Both the position numbers and the translations under genes were made by a program. The notes beneath the pieces were generated by a model that was not told the origin of the DNA, did not search any database, and worked only from the letters and a program-made list of their open reading frames with translations. A DNA stretch of 46,249 bases, from assembly GCA_964343195.1 (NCBI GenBank), contig CAYFIR010000040.1, positions 1 to 46,249 of the forward strand, read 5' to 3'. The stretch comes from CAYVAP01 sp964343195 (GTDB lineage: Bacteria; Bacteroidota; Bacteroidia; J057). How positions within the stretch are numbered: position 1 is the first letter of the stretch; every line of letters starts with the position of its first letter. This document shows, piece after piece, positions 16,232-25,280 of the stretch.

Positions 16232-17725
16232 TTATCGCAGCTTGTAGTACAGCTCGCTCCAGCGCAGTTCCTGCTTGAAGCGGTACAGTTGAGTGTCTTT
16301 GTCAATCAGCACCATCTCTACGTCGGCCATGTCGGCATAATCCTCCATGTGCTCAGTAGTCAGGTTCTGGCTGTAAACAGTGTGGTGAGCGCCACCAGCC
16401 AAAATCCATGCTGCAGCAGCTACGGACAGGTCTGGCTCTGGCTCCCACAGGATGCGGGCCACGGGTAGCTTGGGAAGGTCATGCTCTGGAGCGACGCCTT
16501 TCACGGGGTTCACCAACAAGCGGAAACGGTCTCCCAGGTCAATCATCGACGCATTCAGGGCAGGGCCAGGAGTGCCGTCAAATACCAGACGTACAGGATC
16601 TTCCTTCCCACCGATTCCCAGAGGGTGTACTTCACAACTAGGTTTGTCCGCTGAAATGCTCGGACAAATCTCCAGCATGTGGGCACCCAGCACCTGGTTT
16701 TGACCTGGGGCAAAATGATAGGTATAGTCTTCCATGAAAGAGTTACCACCGGGAAGCCCCTGTGCCATTACTTTCATGATGCGCGTCAGAGCTGCTGTTT
16801 TCCAGTCACCTTCTCCACCAAATCCGTAACCATCAGCCATCAATCGCTGCACAGGCAGGCCGGGAAGTTGGCGCAGTCCAGTCAGGTTCTCGAAAGAGTC
16901 TGTGAAAGCTTTGAAGCCTCCTTCGTCAAGGAAGGAACGGAGGGCAAGCTCGATGCGAGCAGACACTTCAAGCGATTCACGCATGGCACCACCAGATTTG
17001 AGGCTGTCCATGAGCGTGTAGCTGGATTCGTATTCTTCGACTAGCGCGGCTACCGCAGCATCCTGAATCTCATTCAGGTGCGCTACCAGGTCTCCCATGC
17101 CATAGCCATTCACCTCATACCCAAACTGAATCTGAGCGGAAACCTTGTTCCCTTCGGTAACGGCTACCTGTCGCATGTTGTCTCCCAGGCGAGCTACCTT
17201 GAGTTGTTGGGTTTCAGCCCATCCAACGGCGGCACGACACCATACGCTTACGCGCTCACGCACGTCTCCGTCTTCCCAGTGGCCTACGACAACTTTGCGA
17301 CCGCGCCCCAAACGGGTGTTGATGAACCCGAACTCTCGTCCGCCGTGGGCAGACTGGTTAAGGTTCATGAAGTCCATGTCAATCTCGCTCCATGGGATGT
17401 CGCGGTTGAACTGGGTGTGCAGGTGCAACAAAGGCTTTTGCAGGGACTTGAGACCCGCGATCCACATCTTCGCAGGAGAGAAGGTATGCATCCAGGAGAT
17501 GATGCCTACACAGTCCTTGGAAAATGTTGCCTCGAGACATAGCTGGTGGATTTCTTCAGCAGTTTTCACCACTGGCTTGAACACCACCTTGAGGGGAATC
17601 AGTCCATCGTCGTTGAGACTCTGAGCTATCTGTTCAGAGTGCTCCGCTACCTGAGCAAGTGTTTCAGGTCCATATAGGTGTTGGGATCCGGTCACAAACC
17701 AGACCTCGTACTGGGAAAAGGACAT
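16232..17725 (-). CDS. araA: L-arabinose isomerase
   Basis: Converts L-arabinose to L-ribulose in the cytoplasm, the first step of the AraABD pathway. The 497 residues match the E. coli length of about 500. The N-terminus YEVWFVTGSQHLYGPETLAQV and the internal CVGIISWMHTFSPAKMWIAGL and FGGEGDWKTAALTRIMKVM are diagnostic; the enzyme uses a divalent metal. It is the last gene of the minus-strand operon araR-araB-araD-symporter-araA and lies 107 bp after the symporter, a gap that contains a long hairpin. Confidence 0.97.
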   Translation of the reverse strand: MSFSQYEVWFVTGSQHLYGPETLAQVAEHSEQIAQSLNDDGLIPLKVVFKPVVKTAEEIHQLCLEATFSKDCVGIISWMHTFSPAKMWIAGLKSLQKPLLHLHTQFNRDIPWSEIDMDFMNLNQSAHGGREFGFINTRLGRGRKVVVGHWEDGDVRERVSVWCRAAVGWAETQQLKVARLGDNMRQVAVTEGNKVSAQIQFGYEVNGYGMGDLVAHLNEIQDAAVAALVEEYESSYTLMDSLKSGGAMRESLEVSARIELALRSFLDEGGFKAFTDSFENLTGLRQLPGLPVQRLMADGYGFGGEGDWKTAALTRIMKVMAQGLPGGNSFMEDYTYHFAPGQNQVLGAHMLEICPSISADKPSCEVHPLGIGGKEDPVRLVFDGTPGPALNASMIDLGDRFRLLVNPVKGVAPEHDLPKLPVARILWEPEPDLSVAAAAWILAGGAHHTVYSQNLTTEHMEDYADMADVEMVLIDKDTQLYRFKQELRWSELYYKLR

Positions 17726-17772
17726 ATCGGAAAGTTGGATTTTCTAAGTTTCTAGTTGACTACAGGATGGAA

Positions 17773-17823
17773 GGAGATTGAGAGCCTGAGAAGTGCCATG
17801 GCCCTCCCAAGTTCTCAATCTCC
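17773..17823. repeat. intercistronic hairpin symporter-araA
   Basis: GGAGATTGAGA (17773-17783) and TCTCAATCTCC (17813-17823) form a perfect 11-bp stem enclosing further partial complementarity. No T run follows on the minus strand, so RNA processing or stability control fits better than termination. Confidence 0.5.
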
Positions 17824-17832
17824 CATTATCCC

Positions 17833-19773
17833 CTACCAGAATGCAGCGTACAGAATGGCCACAATCACGGTGATGCCAATGGCACCCAGGTTGAAGACCA
17901 GTCCAGTATCAAACACATCTGGTGTGTATCGAATAGCATGCTTGTCAGCAGTCTTGCTCTTCGCATTAGTATATAGTACCACGCCAATCATGGACATTGC
18001 AGTGGCAAAGAATATCAGTGCCTCAATTCCAATGCTGGCCAGTGAGTTCATCGTTGCCAGGAAGAAGATCAATGATCCTACGCCGATACCTCCAAAGATG
18101 TAAGAAGAACGAACCATCATGGACTTCACGGACTCGCTGAGCATTTTCGGACGCTTACCAGCGGCGTCATCAAAGTCGTCGTGGTGGTGAGCCTCATCAT
18201 CGGGCACCTCGTCCTTCCTGTCAAAGAAGGTAATCAGTGAAACCACGGTCACCAGGGCAATGAACACATATCCCATCTGAAGCAGGAATGGAACTTCCAG
18301 CCCCATAGACTTGAGCATGACCTTGATCCCAATCCCGAGCGGGAAGGTGAGCAGAGCCGCCCAGATGGCAGCGCGGGTACTGGCTTTTTTCCAGAATAGA
18401 CCGACGGAGAACACAACTGCCACACCCGGATAGATCAGACCGGTATATTCCTGGATATACTGGAATACCTGGTCAAATCCTCCCAATAGAGGCTGAGCAA
18501 CCAGCGTAGAAACCACCAGGGCGATCAGGGCTACCCAGCGACCGGTACGTACCAGGTCTTTCTCGGAAGCATTCTTATTGATCAATGGGCGGTAGATGTC
18601 AATCGTAAAGATGGTAGAGGTAGAGTTGATCATGGATGCCAGAGAAGATACAATGGCGGCAACAAGTGCGGCGAATGCCAGACCACGGATACCCGTAGGC
18701 ACGAAATTCTTCAACAACCATGGATAGGCCTCGTCAGACTTGGCAATGGTCCCAATCTCGCTCATGGGCTTACCAAGCATTTCGGACAGGTAGCCTGGGT
18801 TGGCAGCCTCCTGCTCAAACAGCACATAGGCAGCGATACCAGGAATTACCACGATCAGTGGAATGAGAATCTTCAGATAACCTGCGAAGATCAGACCGCG
18901 CTTGGCCTCATCAATTGATTTGGCGGCAAGACCTTTCTGGATGATGTACTGGTTGGTACCCCAGTAACCCAGGTTGGTCAACCACATGGCCCCGATCACC
19001 ACAGCAAGACCAGGCAGGTCAATGTAGGCATCCTTTTCGCCACCGCTGCCATCAGGTATAAAGGTGGAACCGGACTGGATAACCATATCAAAGTGGTCGG
19101 CTGCCCTTTCGACGATCAAGGCAAAACCAGCTCCAACTCCGTCAGGGGTAACAGCGTCCAGCACCAGGTAGGTTGTAATCAAACCACCTCCTACAAGGAA
19201 TACCACCTGAATTACATCGGTCCAGGCTACGGCCACCAGACCACCATAAATGGAGTATACCCCAGCGACCACCGCCAGCCCGACAATTCCATAAAAGACG
19301 TCGATACCGAGAATTTCATGCAGAGCCAGCGCCCCAAGATAGGTCACACTGGTGAGGTTGATGAAAATGTAAACCAGCAGCCACATGATGGCAAATGCGG
19401 ATGATACGCCCTGGTTAAAGCGTCCCGCCAGAAACTGGTTGGTGGTGTAGATTCCTTTTTGAAGGAATATGGGTAGAAAGTATTTACCCACGATGATCAG
19501 CGTAATAGCCGCCATCCATTCGTAAGCAGCAATCCCAAGCCCCAGAGCATATCCGGAACCAGACATTCCGATGAAGTGCTCAGCCGAGATGTTGGCTGCA
19601 ATCAAAGAGGCTCCAATGGCCCACCAGGTCAGGTTTCGACCAGCCAGGAAGTAGTCCTCCCCCGATCGTTCCTGTCCTTTCTTACCGCGCGATAGGTAAA
19701 GACCTACTGCTACGATAATCACCACGTAAATGGCGAAAATAATGTAGTCTAAGGTTTCAAATCCCGAGTTCAT
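17833..19773 (-). CDS. sodium/solute symporter, probable arabinose importer
   Basis: Inner-membrane SSS-family symporter of 646 residues. DYFLAGRNLTWWAIGASLIAANISAEHFIGMSGSGYALG is the classic region following the first helices in SGLT-like sugar symporters, and about 14 hydrophobic segments can be counted. A charged His/Asp-rich loop (DDEAHHHDDFDDAAGKRPK) lies between the last segments. Its place between araD and araA makes L-arabinose, or an arabinose-containing sugar, the likely substrate with sodium. This is inferred from context; the family also carries other sugars and acids. Confidence 0.88.
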   Translation of the reverse strand: MNSGFETLDYIIFAIYVVIIVAVGLYLSRGKKGQERSGEDYFLAGRNLTWWAIGASLIAANISAEHFIGMSGSGYALGLGIAAYEWMAAITLIIVGKYFLPIFLQKGIYTTNQFLAGRFNQGVSSAFAIMWLLVYIFINLTSVTYLGALALHEILGIDVFYGIVGLAVVAGVYSIYGGLVAVAWTDVIQVVFLVGGGLITTYLVLDAVTPDGVGAGFALIVERAADHFDMVIQSGSTFIPDGSGGEKDAYIDLPGLAVVIGAMWLTNLGYWGTNQYIIQKGLAAKSIDEAKRGLIFAGYLKILIPLIVVIPGIAAYVLFEQEAANPGYLSEMLGKPMSEIGTIAKSDEAYPWLLKNFVPTGIRGLAFAALVAAIVSSLASMINSTSTIFTIDIYRPLINKNASEKDLVRTGRWVALIALVVSTLVAQPLLGGFDQVFQYIQEYTGLIYPGVAVVFSVGLFWKKASTRAAIWAALLTFPLGIGIKVMLKSMGLEVPFLLQMGYVFIALVTVVSLITFFDRKDEVPDDEAHHHDDFDDAAGKRPKMLSESVKSMMVRSSYIFGGIGVGSLIFFLATMNSLASIGIEALIFFATAMSMIGVVLYTNAKSKTADKHAIRYTPDVFDTGLVFNLGAIGITVIVAILYAAFW

Positions 19774-19903
19774 AAACGAGTAGATTTAGTGGAAGCGTAA
19801 GGCGCAAGTTTGTCATTTTGAGGCAGCACTTGACTCATTCACATTAGTGATGCAAAGTCACCTGAAGGTTTGCGACCTAATACAGTGAAGTATGGGCTAA
19901 TTC

Positions 19904-20602
19904 CTATTCCTGTCCGTAATAAGCTTTAGCACCGTGTTTGCGTTGATAATGTTTGTTGATAAGAGCGTCTTTGAGCCGAGGGGCCTCTGGGTTTATCTGT
20001 AAGGCAAGATAGGCCATTTTAGCCACCTCTTCCAATACTGCGCTGTGATATACCGCTTTTTCTGCATTTTTTCCCCAGGTAAAGGGAGCATGGTTGCCGA
20101 CAAGGACCATTTCGACCTCGGTATGGCTCAGATTCTTATCCTTAAAGCAGTCCAGAATCTGAAAACCCGTCTCATATTCATAGTCTCCTTCGATTTTCTC
20201 ATCGGCCATAGGAGGGGCACAGGGAATATCAGCCGTTAAATGATCGGCATGAGTCGTTCCCATAATGGGCACATCCATCTGAGCCTGGGCCCAGGCTGTA
20301 CCATAGGTGCTATGGGTGTGAGAAATACCCCCCAGTTCCGGCCAGTGCTTATAGAGCACCGCATGGGTCTGCGTATCAGAAGAAGGACGCATATCCCCCT
20401 CTACCTTGTTCCCATCAAAATCTACGATCACCATTTTTTCTGGAGAAAGCAGCTCATAGGGCACTCCACTGGGCTTGATCGCAAAGACCCCTTTGTCATG
20501 GTCCGCCTGACTTACATTTCCGAATGTAAATAGTACCAGCCCCAGTTTGGGTAGCATCATGTTGGCCTCATAGGCCTGCTCGCGGATGGATTGGTAGTTC
20601 AT
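19904..20602 (-). CDS. araD: L-ribulose-5-phosphate 4-epimerase
   Basis: Interconverts L-ribulose 5-phosphate and D-xylulose 5-phosphate, delivering arabinose carbon to the pentose phosphate pathway. The 232 residues match the family. The zinc ligands fall at His95 and His97 (ISHTHSTYGTAWAQ) and His171 (LVGNHAPFTWG), the same numbers as in E. coli AraD. It follows araB in the operon after a 226-bp gap carrying repeat sequence, and precedes the symporter. Confidence 0.96.
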   Translation of the reverse strand: MNYQSIREQAYEANMMLPKLGLVLFTFGNVSQADHDKGVFAIKPSGVPYELLSPEKMVIVDFDGNKVEGDMRPSSDTQTHAVLYKHWPELGGISHTHSTYGTAWAQAQMDVPIMGTTHADHLTADIPCAPPMADEKIEGDYEYETGFQILDCFKDKNLSHTEVEMVLVGNHAPFTWGKNAEKAVYHSAVLEEVAKMAYLALQINPEAPRLKDALINKHYQRKHGAKAYYGQE

Positions 20603-20828
20603 AATTCTTTTCAGTGAACAGGGCTCATTGCACAGTGATCAGTAGTGGAAAGAATTCGAAATTCGTCATCAGTAATTTCCCGCTGCGCGGGATTTCGCTG
20701 CGCTCAACGTGATTGAAAGTGTTATTGGTGAGCATTTTATCCGAATTACGATTGGTCAATTACTTAATTCCTCAGGCAGTAGGCATTTCGCTTTTTACTG
20801 ATCAATGAACCGTGAACCATGACTATGA
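20603..20828. repeat. repeat-bearing gap between araB and araD
   Basis: No gene. The ends carry AACAGGGCTCATTG (20617-20630) and TTTACTGATCAATG (20794-20807); the same two words bound the 39326-39404 gap, with one base difference in the first. A short CCCGCTGCGCGGG palindrome and GCTGCGCTCA lie inside, near 20688-20707. This is an unusually long gap inside an otherwise compact operon. Confidence 0.55.
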
Positions 20829-22502
20829 TTATTTTTTGATTTCGCTTTCAACAAATTCTCCCAGGGTCATGTAACGCGCATACATGCGGTCGTAGGGCGC
20901 TGCATTTTCAGGATTGGGCTGGTACTCAGCGTCAAACCCCTGTCCCATAGCATGCATCGCCTGATCTACATTGGGGAAAATCCCGGCTGCCGTAGCTCCA
21001 AACATCGCAGCTCCAAGGGCACAGGTCTGCTCAGTGGCAGCAATCTTGATGGGGCGCTGTAACACATCCGCCAGGGTCTGCATCACAAATGGCGCTTTTT
21101 TGGATACGCCTCCCAGCCCTATGAGGCCCTTGATCTCAACTCCTTCTTTCTCAAATCTTTCCACGATGGCACGTGCTCCAAAGCAGGTACTTTCCACCAG
21201 AGCCCGGAAGATCCGAGGGGCATCGGTTCCCAGGTTGAGCCCGGTAATAGCAGCTTTAAGGCGCTGATTGGCATCCGGAGTTCGGCGGCCATTGAGCCAG
21301 TCAAGTGCAAGGGTTCCTTCGGGATCGAGTGGCAACTGAGAGGCAGCTTCTGATAGCTTCGCAATGGTCTGATCAGCCGCATCCTGGATCAGTTTCTCAC
21401 GCAGCTCTGGCGAAAGATCCGGGTGATTGCCAATCAGTTCTCGAACGGGCCAGTTGATCATTTCCTTGAACCAGGCATATACATCCCCAAATGCCGATTG
21501 CCCGGCCTCCAGGCCTATCTGTTGAGGAATCACGGAGCCGTCAACCTGCCCACAGATACCGGCCACGGTATTTTCATCCAGGTCAGATTCTGGTGCGACC
21601 AAAATGTCACAGGTTGATGTCCCCATGACACGGCTGAGGTAGTAAGGCTCAATTTCACCTCCTACTGCCCCCATGTGGGCATCAAAGGCTCCTACCGCCA
21701 CGGCTATGCCGGGGGTCAGTCCCAGTTTTTCTGCCCACTCCTCACTCAGTGTACCGGCCACTTCATTGGAGGGGAAAGTTTCGTTGAAAAGGCGATCGCG
21801 CCAGCCACCCAAAATAGGGTCCAGGCTGGTGAAGTATTCCTCAGGGGGAAGTCCGCCCCAGCTGGCATGCCAGAGCGCTTTATGTCCGGCAGCACAGCGA
21901 CTGCGCTTGATTTCGTTTGCGTCGGAACCTCCACAGATCCAGAAGGGCAGCCAGTCACAGTGCTCCACCCAGGAGTACGCCGCATTGGCTACCTCGGCGT
22001 CTTCGCGGAGCACATGCAGGAGCTTGGCCCAGAACCACTCAGAAGAGTAGATGCCCCCGACATAACACAGGTAATCCACGTCGTACTTTTCGTTGTGGGC
22101 ATTGATCTCGTCGGCCTCGCCTACTGCTGTGTGGTCTTTCCACAGGACGAACATCGCATTTGGGTTCTCAGCAAATTCCTCTTTGAGTGCGAGAGGAGTC
22201 CCGGCTTTATCCACTGCCACGGGAGTGGAACCAGTGGTATCGATGCCGATTCCTTTGATTTTGGCTCCGATCCCTTCTGGAGCCTGAGACAGTGCTCCCT
22301 GAACTGACTCAATCAGACTGTCCAGATAATCCTGTGGATGTTGTCTAAACTGATTGTTGACGGGGTCACAGTAGCGCTTTTCACGCCAGCGAGGATAATA
22401 ACTAACAGAGGTGGCGACCAACTCGCCGTCTACCCCTACAATCATGGCACGAACAGAGTCAGAACCATAATCCAGCCCTAATGCGTAGTCCTTATTTTCC
22501 AT
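20829..22502 (-). CDS. araB: ribulokinase
   Basis: FGGY-family kinase that phosphorylates L-ribulose to L-ribulose 5-phosphate using ATP. The 557 residues are close to E. coli AraB (566). The N-terminal phosphate-binding DYGSDSVRAMIVGVDGELVATSVSYYPRW, GIGIDTTGSTPVAVD and the C-terminal STCFGARAIVERFEKEGVEIKGLIGLGGVSKKAPFVMQTLADVL are typical of ribulokinase. It follows araR by 44 bp, in a gap that holds a candidate AraR box. Confidence 0.96.
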   Translation of the reverse strand: MENKDYALGLDYGSDSVRAMIVGVDGELVATSVSYYPRWREKRYCDPVNNQFRQHPQDYLDSLIESVQGALSQAPEGIGAKIKGIGIDTTGSTPVAVDKAGTPLALKEEFAENPNAMFVLWKDHTAVGEADEINAHNEKYDVDYLCYVGGIYSSEWFWAKLLHVLREDAEVANAAYSWVEHCDWLPFWICGGSDANEIKRSRCAAGHKALWHASWGGLPPEEYFTSLDPILGGWRDRLFNETFPSNEVAGTLSEEWAEKLGLTPGIAVAVGAFDAHMGAVGGEIEPYYLSRVMGTSTCDILVAPESDLDENTVAGICGQVDGSVIPQQIGLEAGQSAFGDVYAWFKEMINWPVRELIGNHPDLSPELREKLIQDAADQTIAKLSEAASQLPLDPEGTLALDWLNGRRTPDANQRLKAAITGLNLGTDAPRIFRALVESTCFGARAIVERFEKEGVEIKGLIGLGGVSKKAPFVMQTLADVLQRPIKIAATEQTCALGAAMFGATAAGIFPNVDQAMHAMGQGFDAEYQPNPENAAPYDRMYARYMTLGEFVESEIKK

Positions 22503-22530
22503 GGCAGAAATATGAGATATTTTATTTAAA

Positions 22531-22543
22531 TGTCAAAATAACA
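22531..22543. promoter_or_regulatory. candidate AraR box before araB
   Basis: TGTCAAAATAACA, followed by CTT, matches the sequence at 23300-23312 (TGTTAACTAAACA, then CTT) at 12 of 16 positions in the same orientation. It has TGT/ACA half-sites 7 bp apart. It lies 29 bp upstream of the araB start codon. Confidence 0.5.
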
Positions 22544-22546
22544 CTT

Positions 22547-23239
22547 TTATTTTATTTGAAAATCGAGTCCACTCTTTTTCAGATCCCGATAGCGTTCCTC
22601 ATCAAAAACATACAGGAAGGCCCCCTTCTTGGACCCCTGTCGATCCTTCTCATCCAAGCGCCTCAAAACCCCCAGAGACTTTATCCGCCGATTGAAGTTT
22701 CCCCGATCCAGATCTGTTTCCAGAATGGCCTCATACAGCCGCTGCAACTGGGGCATGGTAAATTTCTGCGGAAGTAAGGCGAATCCAATTGGCTCCTGTC
22801 CCGCCTTTTTCTTCAATTGCTCACGTGCCTTCTCCACCATGATTTCATGATCGAAGATCAGAGTAGGATGACTTTCTACGGGAAACCACTCTGCCTCATG
22901 ATCTTTAAGTGGCTGAGGGTCATAATTTTTGATATTAATCAGCGCATAATATGCGACTGAGATGACCCTTGAAACAGGGTCCCGATCAGCCTGGCCAAAA
23001 GTATGTAACTGCTCAAGGTAAATGTCGGTCAGCCCGGTCAGCCGATAAAGCACCCTGATGGCTGCCTCGTCCACACTCTCTCCCTTCTGCACAAATCCTC
23101 CCATCAGAGACCATTTCCCCTTCTCAGGTTCAAAGCCCCGCTTTATCATCAACAGCTTTAAACCACTGTCATCAAAACCGAAAATTATACAGTCCACTGC
23201 CACATGGAAGTGGTCCTGTTCAGCATAGGTTTCCATCAT
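22547..23239 (-). CDS. araR: Nudix-related arabinose regulator
   Basis: A 230-residue protein with an N-terminal Nudix-like domain (about 1-150) and a C-terminal winged-helix region (about 150-220; FNRRIKSLGVLRRLDEKDRQ, ending KGAFLYVFDEERY). This architecture matches the NrtR/AraR group, which in Bacteroides includes a regulator of arabinose genes. The Nudix box at 48-70 reads GFVQKGESVDEAAIRVLYRL: the catalytic REXXEE is replaced by RVLYRL, so it should bind a ligand rather than hydrolyse. As first gene of the ara operon it is probably a repressor relieved by L-arabinose. ATG at 23239 is preferred (23236 also possible); candidate boxes lie at 22531 and 23300. Confidence 0.88.
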   Translation of the reverse strand: MMETYAEQDHFHVAVDCIIFGFDDSGLKLLMIKRGFEPEKGKWSLMGGFVQKGESVDEAAIRVLYRLTGLTDIYLEQLHTFGQADRDPVSRVISVAYYALINIKNYDPQPLKDHEAEWFPVESHPTLIFDHEIMVEKAREQLKKKAGQEPIGFALLPQKFTMPQLQRLYEAILETDLDRGNFNRRIKSLGVLRRLDEKDRQGSKKGAFLYVFDEERYRDLKKSGLDFQIK

Positions 23240-23299
23240 TGTCAAAATTGCAATTCACCATTTTTGCAGCACATTTTTCTCAAAACCTACACCAATATA

Positions 23300-23312
23300 T
23301 GTTAACTAAACA
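23300..23312. promoter_or_regulatory. candidate AraR box before araR
   Basis: TGTTAACTAAACA has TGTT/AACA arms with 5 bp between them. On the minus strand it sits just upstream of TAGGTTTT (23283-23290), a near match to the TAnnTTTG -7 element, about 60 bp before the araR start. This fits autoregulation of the operon. Confidence 0.5.
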
Positions 23313-23472
23313 CTTAAAAACAAATCCATCCCCCTCCGCCATGCTTTGAGGAAACAAATGCAGTTGAAAATCATGTATTCGATAATGGGGAACCCAGAGA
23401 GGTCCCTGAAATAAAAATATGAAATATTCCTATTTCTTGAAATATTTTCCTTTATCAGATATACTTGAGGCC

Positions 23473-24270
23473 CTATTCCTTTTTGGGTAGCATGGCGCGA
23501 TCCAGGTGTACATAACCGCCATCTACAAACACAAACTGCCCAGTAGTATGGGAAGATCGCTCTGAAAGCAGCCATAACGCGGTATCTGCGACTTCCTCGG
23601 CCGTTGTCATGCGGTTGTCCAAAGGAATTTTCTCCCGGATGGATCTGAGTTTCTCTGGTCCATCCTGAAGGGTATCAATCCATTCCTGATAGGCAGGGGT
23701 ATAGCTTTCTGCGATAATAAGGGCATTTACCCTGATTTTGTAATCAACCAGGTCAACGGCCCATTCCCGGGTGAGCCCCAGAACGCCCCCCTTTGAAGCG
23801 GCGTAGCCGGAAGTCCCTCCCTGCCCTGTGAATGCCACTTTGGACCCAATATTCAGGATGGGGCCATGGCTCAATTTTAGTGCTGGCAAAGCGTATTTCA
23901 CCGTCGCAAAAAAGCTGATCAGGTTCAACCTGAGCGACGCTTCAAATTCTTCCATGCTGCTATCGAGTCCACGGCTATCATTCACCCCGACATTGTTCAC
24001 GACTCCATCTATCCTGCCATATTTTGCAAGTGTCTGATCGATGGCGGCTCTGATCTGCTCGTGTCTCCCAAGGTCTGTCTTCACAAACAGGGCATCAGCT
24101 CCGTTGCCTTTCAACTCTTCCTCATACCCTACCCCACGGTTGTTGCGATCCAGCAACACAGGAATAGCTCCTTCATTTGCCAGTGAAAAGGCAATGGTCT
24201 GGCCTATGCTCCCACGCTTACCGGCAGAACCGGTTACGATGATGACTTTGTCTTTCAGGTTCAGGTCCAT
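23473..24270 (-). CDS. SDR dehydrogenase, L-fucose dehydrogenase-like
   Basis: A 265-residue short-chain dehydrogenase with an unusual glycine motif TGSAGKRGSIGQTIA (13-27), NNVGVNDSRGLD, the active site Tyr156-xxx-Lys160 (GYAASKGG) and a C-terminal GGYVHLDRAM. The VHLDRA ending and the overall pattern resemble L-fucose dehydrogenases, which oxidise L-fucose to L-fuconolactone in the non-phosphorylating pathway. It lies 4 bp after the broken Zn-alcohol dehydrogenase and close to a lactonase-type amidohydrolase, which fits that pathway. Related sugar dehydrogenases (rhamnose, galactose) remain possible. Confidence 0.72.
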   Translation of the reverse strand: MDLNLKDKVIIVTGSAGKRGSIGQTIAFSLANEGAIPVLLDRNNRGVGYEEELKGNGADALFVKTDLGRHEQIRAAIDQTLAKYGRIDGVVNNVGVNDSRGLDSSMEEFEASLRLNLISFFATVKYALPALKLSHGPILNIGSKVAFTGQGGTSGYAASKGGVLGLTREWAVDLVDYKIRVNALIIAESYTPAYQEWIDTLQDGPEKLRSIREKIPLDNRMTTAEEVADTALWLLSERSSHTTGQFVFVDGGYVHLDRAMLPKKE

Positions 24271-24274
24271 GGGG

Positions 24275-25143
24275 CTAAAGGGTTAACATGGCTTTGATGG
24301 TCCCATATTCGGGGTTGATCCAGTTATCAATTTCAGAAATGACCGACTCAAATGGAACTCTGTCGGTGACATAAGCAGTGGTCGGGAAGTCCGGCATCAG
24401 GCTGATGACCCGTTCAAAATCCCCGATGGTGGCGTTCCGGCTACACAAAAGGGAGGTTTCTTTTGCATGAATCTCCGGATGAACAAAGGTTAATTCCCCT
24501 TTTGACAGCCCTACCAGCACATAAGTTCCTCCATGAGCGAGGTATTTCACCCCCGTTTCGAGGGCCGTTCGGTTACCGGTCGCGTCAAAGACTGTTGTAG
24601 CCAAATCTGAATGAGTAATTTCGGAAACTTTTCCAATCGGGTCTTCCATCGAATTCACCACATGGTCTGCTCCGATTTTTTCCCGGACAAAATCCAGTCT
24701 TTCGGGGCTTATATCCATAGCGATTACCCTGGCCCCGGCAAGCTGGGCCAGTTTGATCAGCCCAATCCCAATTTGAAGGAGATCACCTCCTGCATTCCAC
24801 CATCAGCATGAACGCCTAGCACCTCGATTCTCTGACAACAGTTGGGCTTTCCGTTGCGGCAGGCAATACAGCTTCCACAACTGACATAGGGCATGACGAC
24901 CACCCTATCCCCCACTGACAGATGCGAACAGCTTTTATCAATTTCCAATACCTCTGCAGCCAGTTCATGTCCCAGAATTCTCGGATAGGAAAAAAAGGCC
25001 TGATTGCCCTGGTAGGCATGCAGGTCAGTCCCACAGATTCCGATCCTCCTGATTCGGATCAGGGCCTCACCTTCCTCCCTTTTGGGTAGGTCTCGCTCGC
25101 CCAGTTCAAACTTCCCTGGTTCTTTGCAGGTGATAAACTTCAT
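24275..25143 (-). pseudogene. zinc alcohol dehydrogenase, internally deleted and frameshifted
   Basis: The N-terminal part (25143 down to 24757) has the catalytic zinc ligands Cys37 and His59-Glu60 (GICGTDLHA, GHELAAEV) and the structural zinc cysteines 89, 92, 95 and 103, then runs out of frame after GGMQEVIS at a stop. The rest resumes in another frame as IGIGLIKLAQLAGARVIAMDISPERLDF and continues to 24275. Related medium-chain dehydrogenases (about 340 residues) have some 45-50 residues between these points, including the first half of the nucleotide-binding fold. So about 140 bp is missing and the frame is shifted. The protein is probably non-functional unless this is an assembly error. 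Relatives occur in fucose loci. Confidence 0.85.
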
Positions 25144-25280
25144 GTTGTAATGGTATTTGAGTCACTTTTCATCATTTTTCGGCAATCATAATAGAGAATC
25201 CTTTTATTTCAGCCTATTCAGAGATTAGCAAAAAAGAACCATTGATTACTTTAGAAGCAAGCTAACGAAACCCATTGCCA

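Noticed and set aside
19810..19822. TGTCATTTTGAGG upstream of the symporter as a third AraR box
   Set aside because: It lacks the ACA half-site and matches only one half of the candidate motif.
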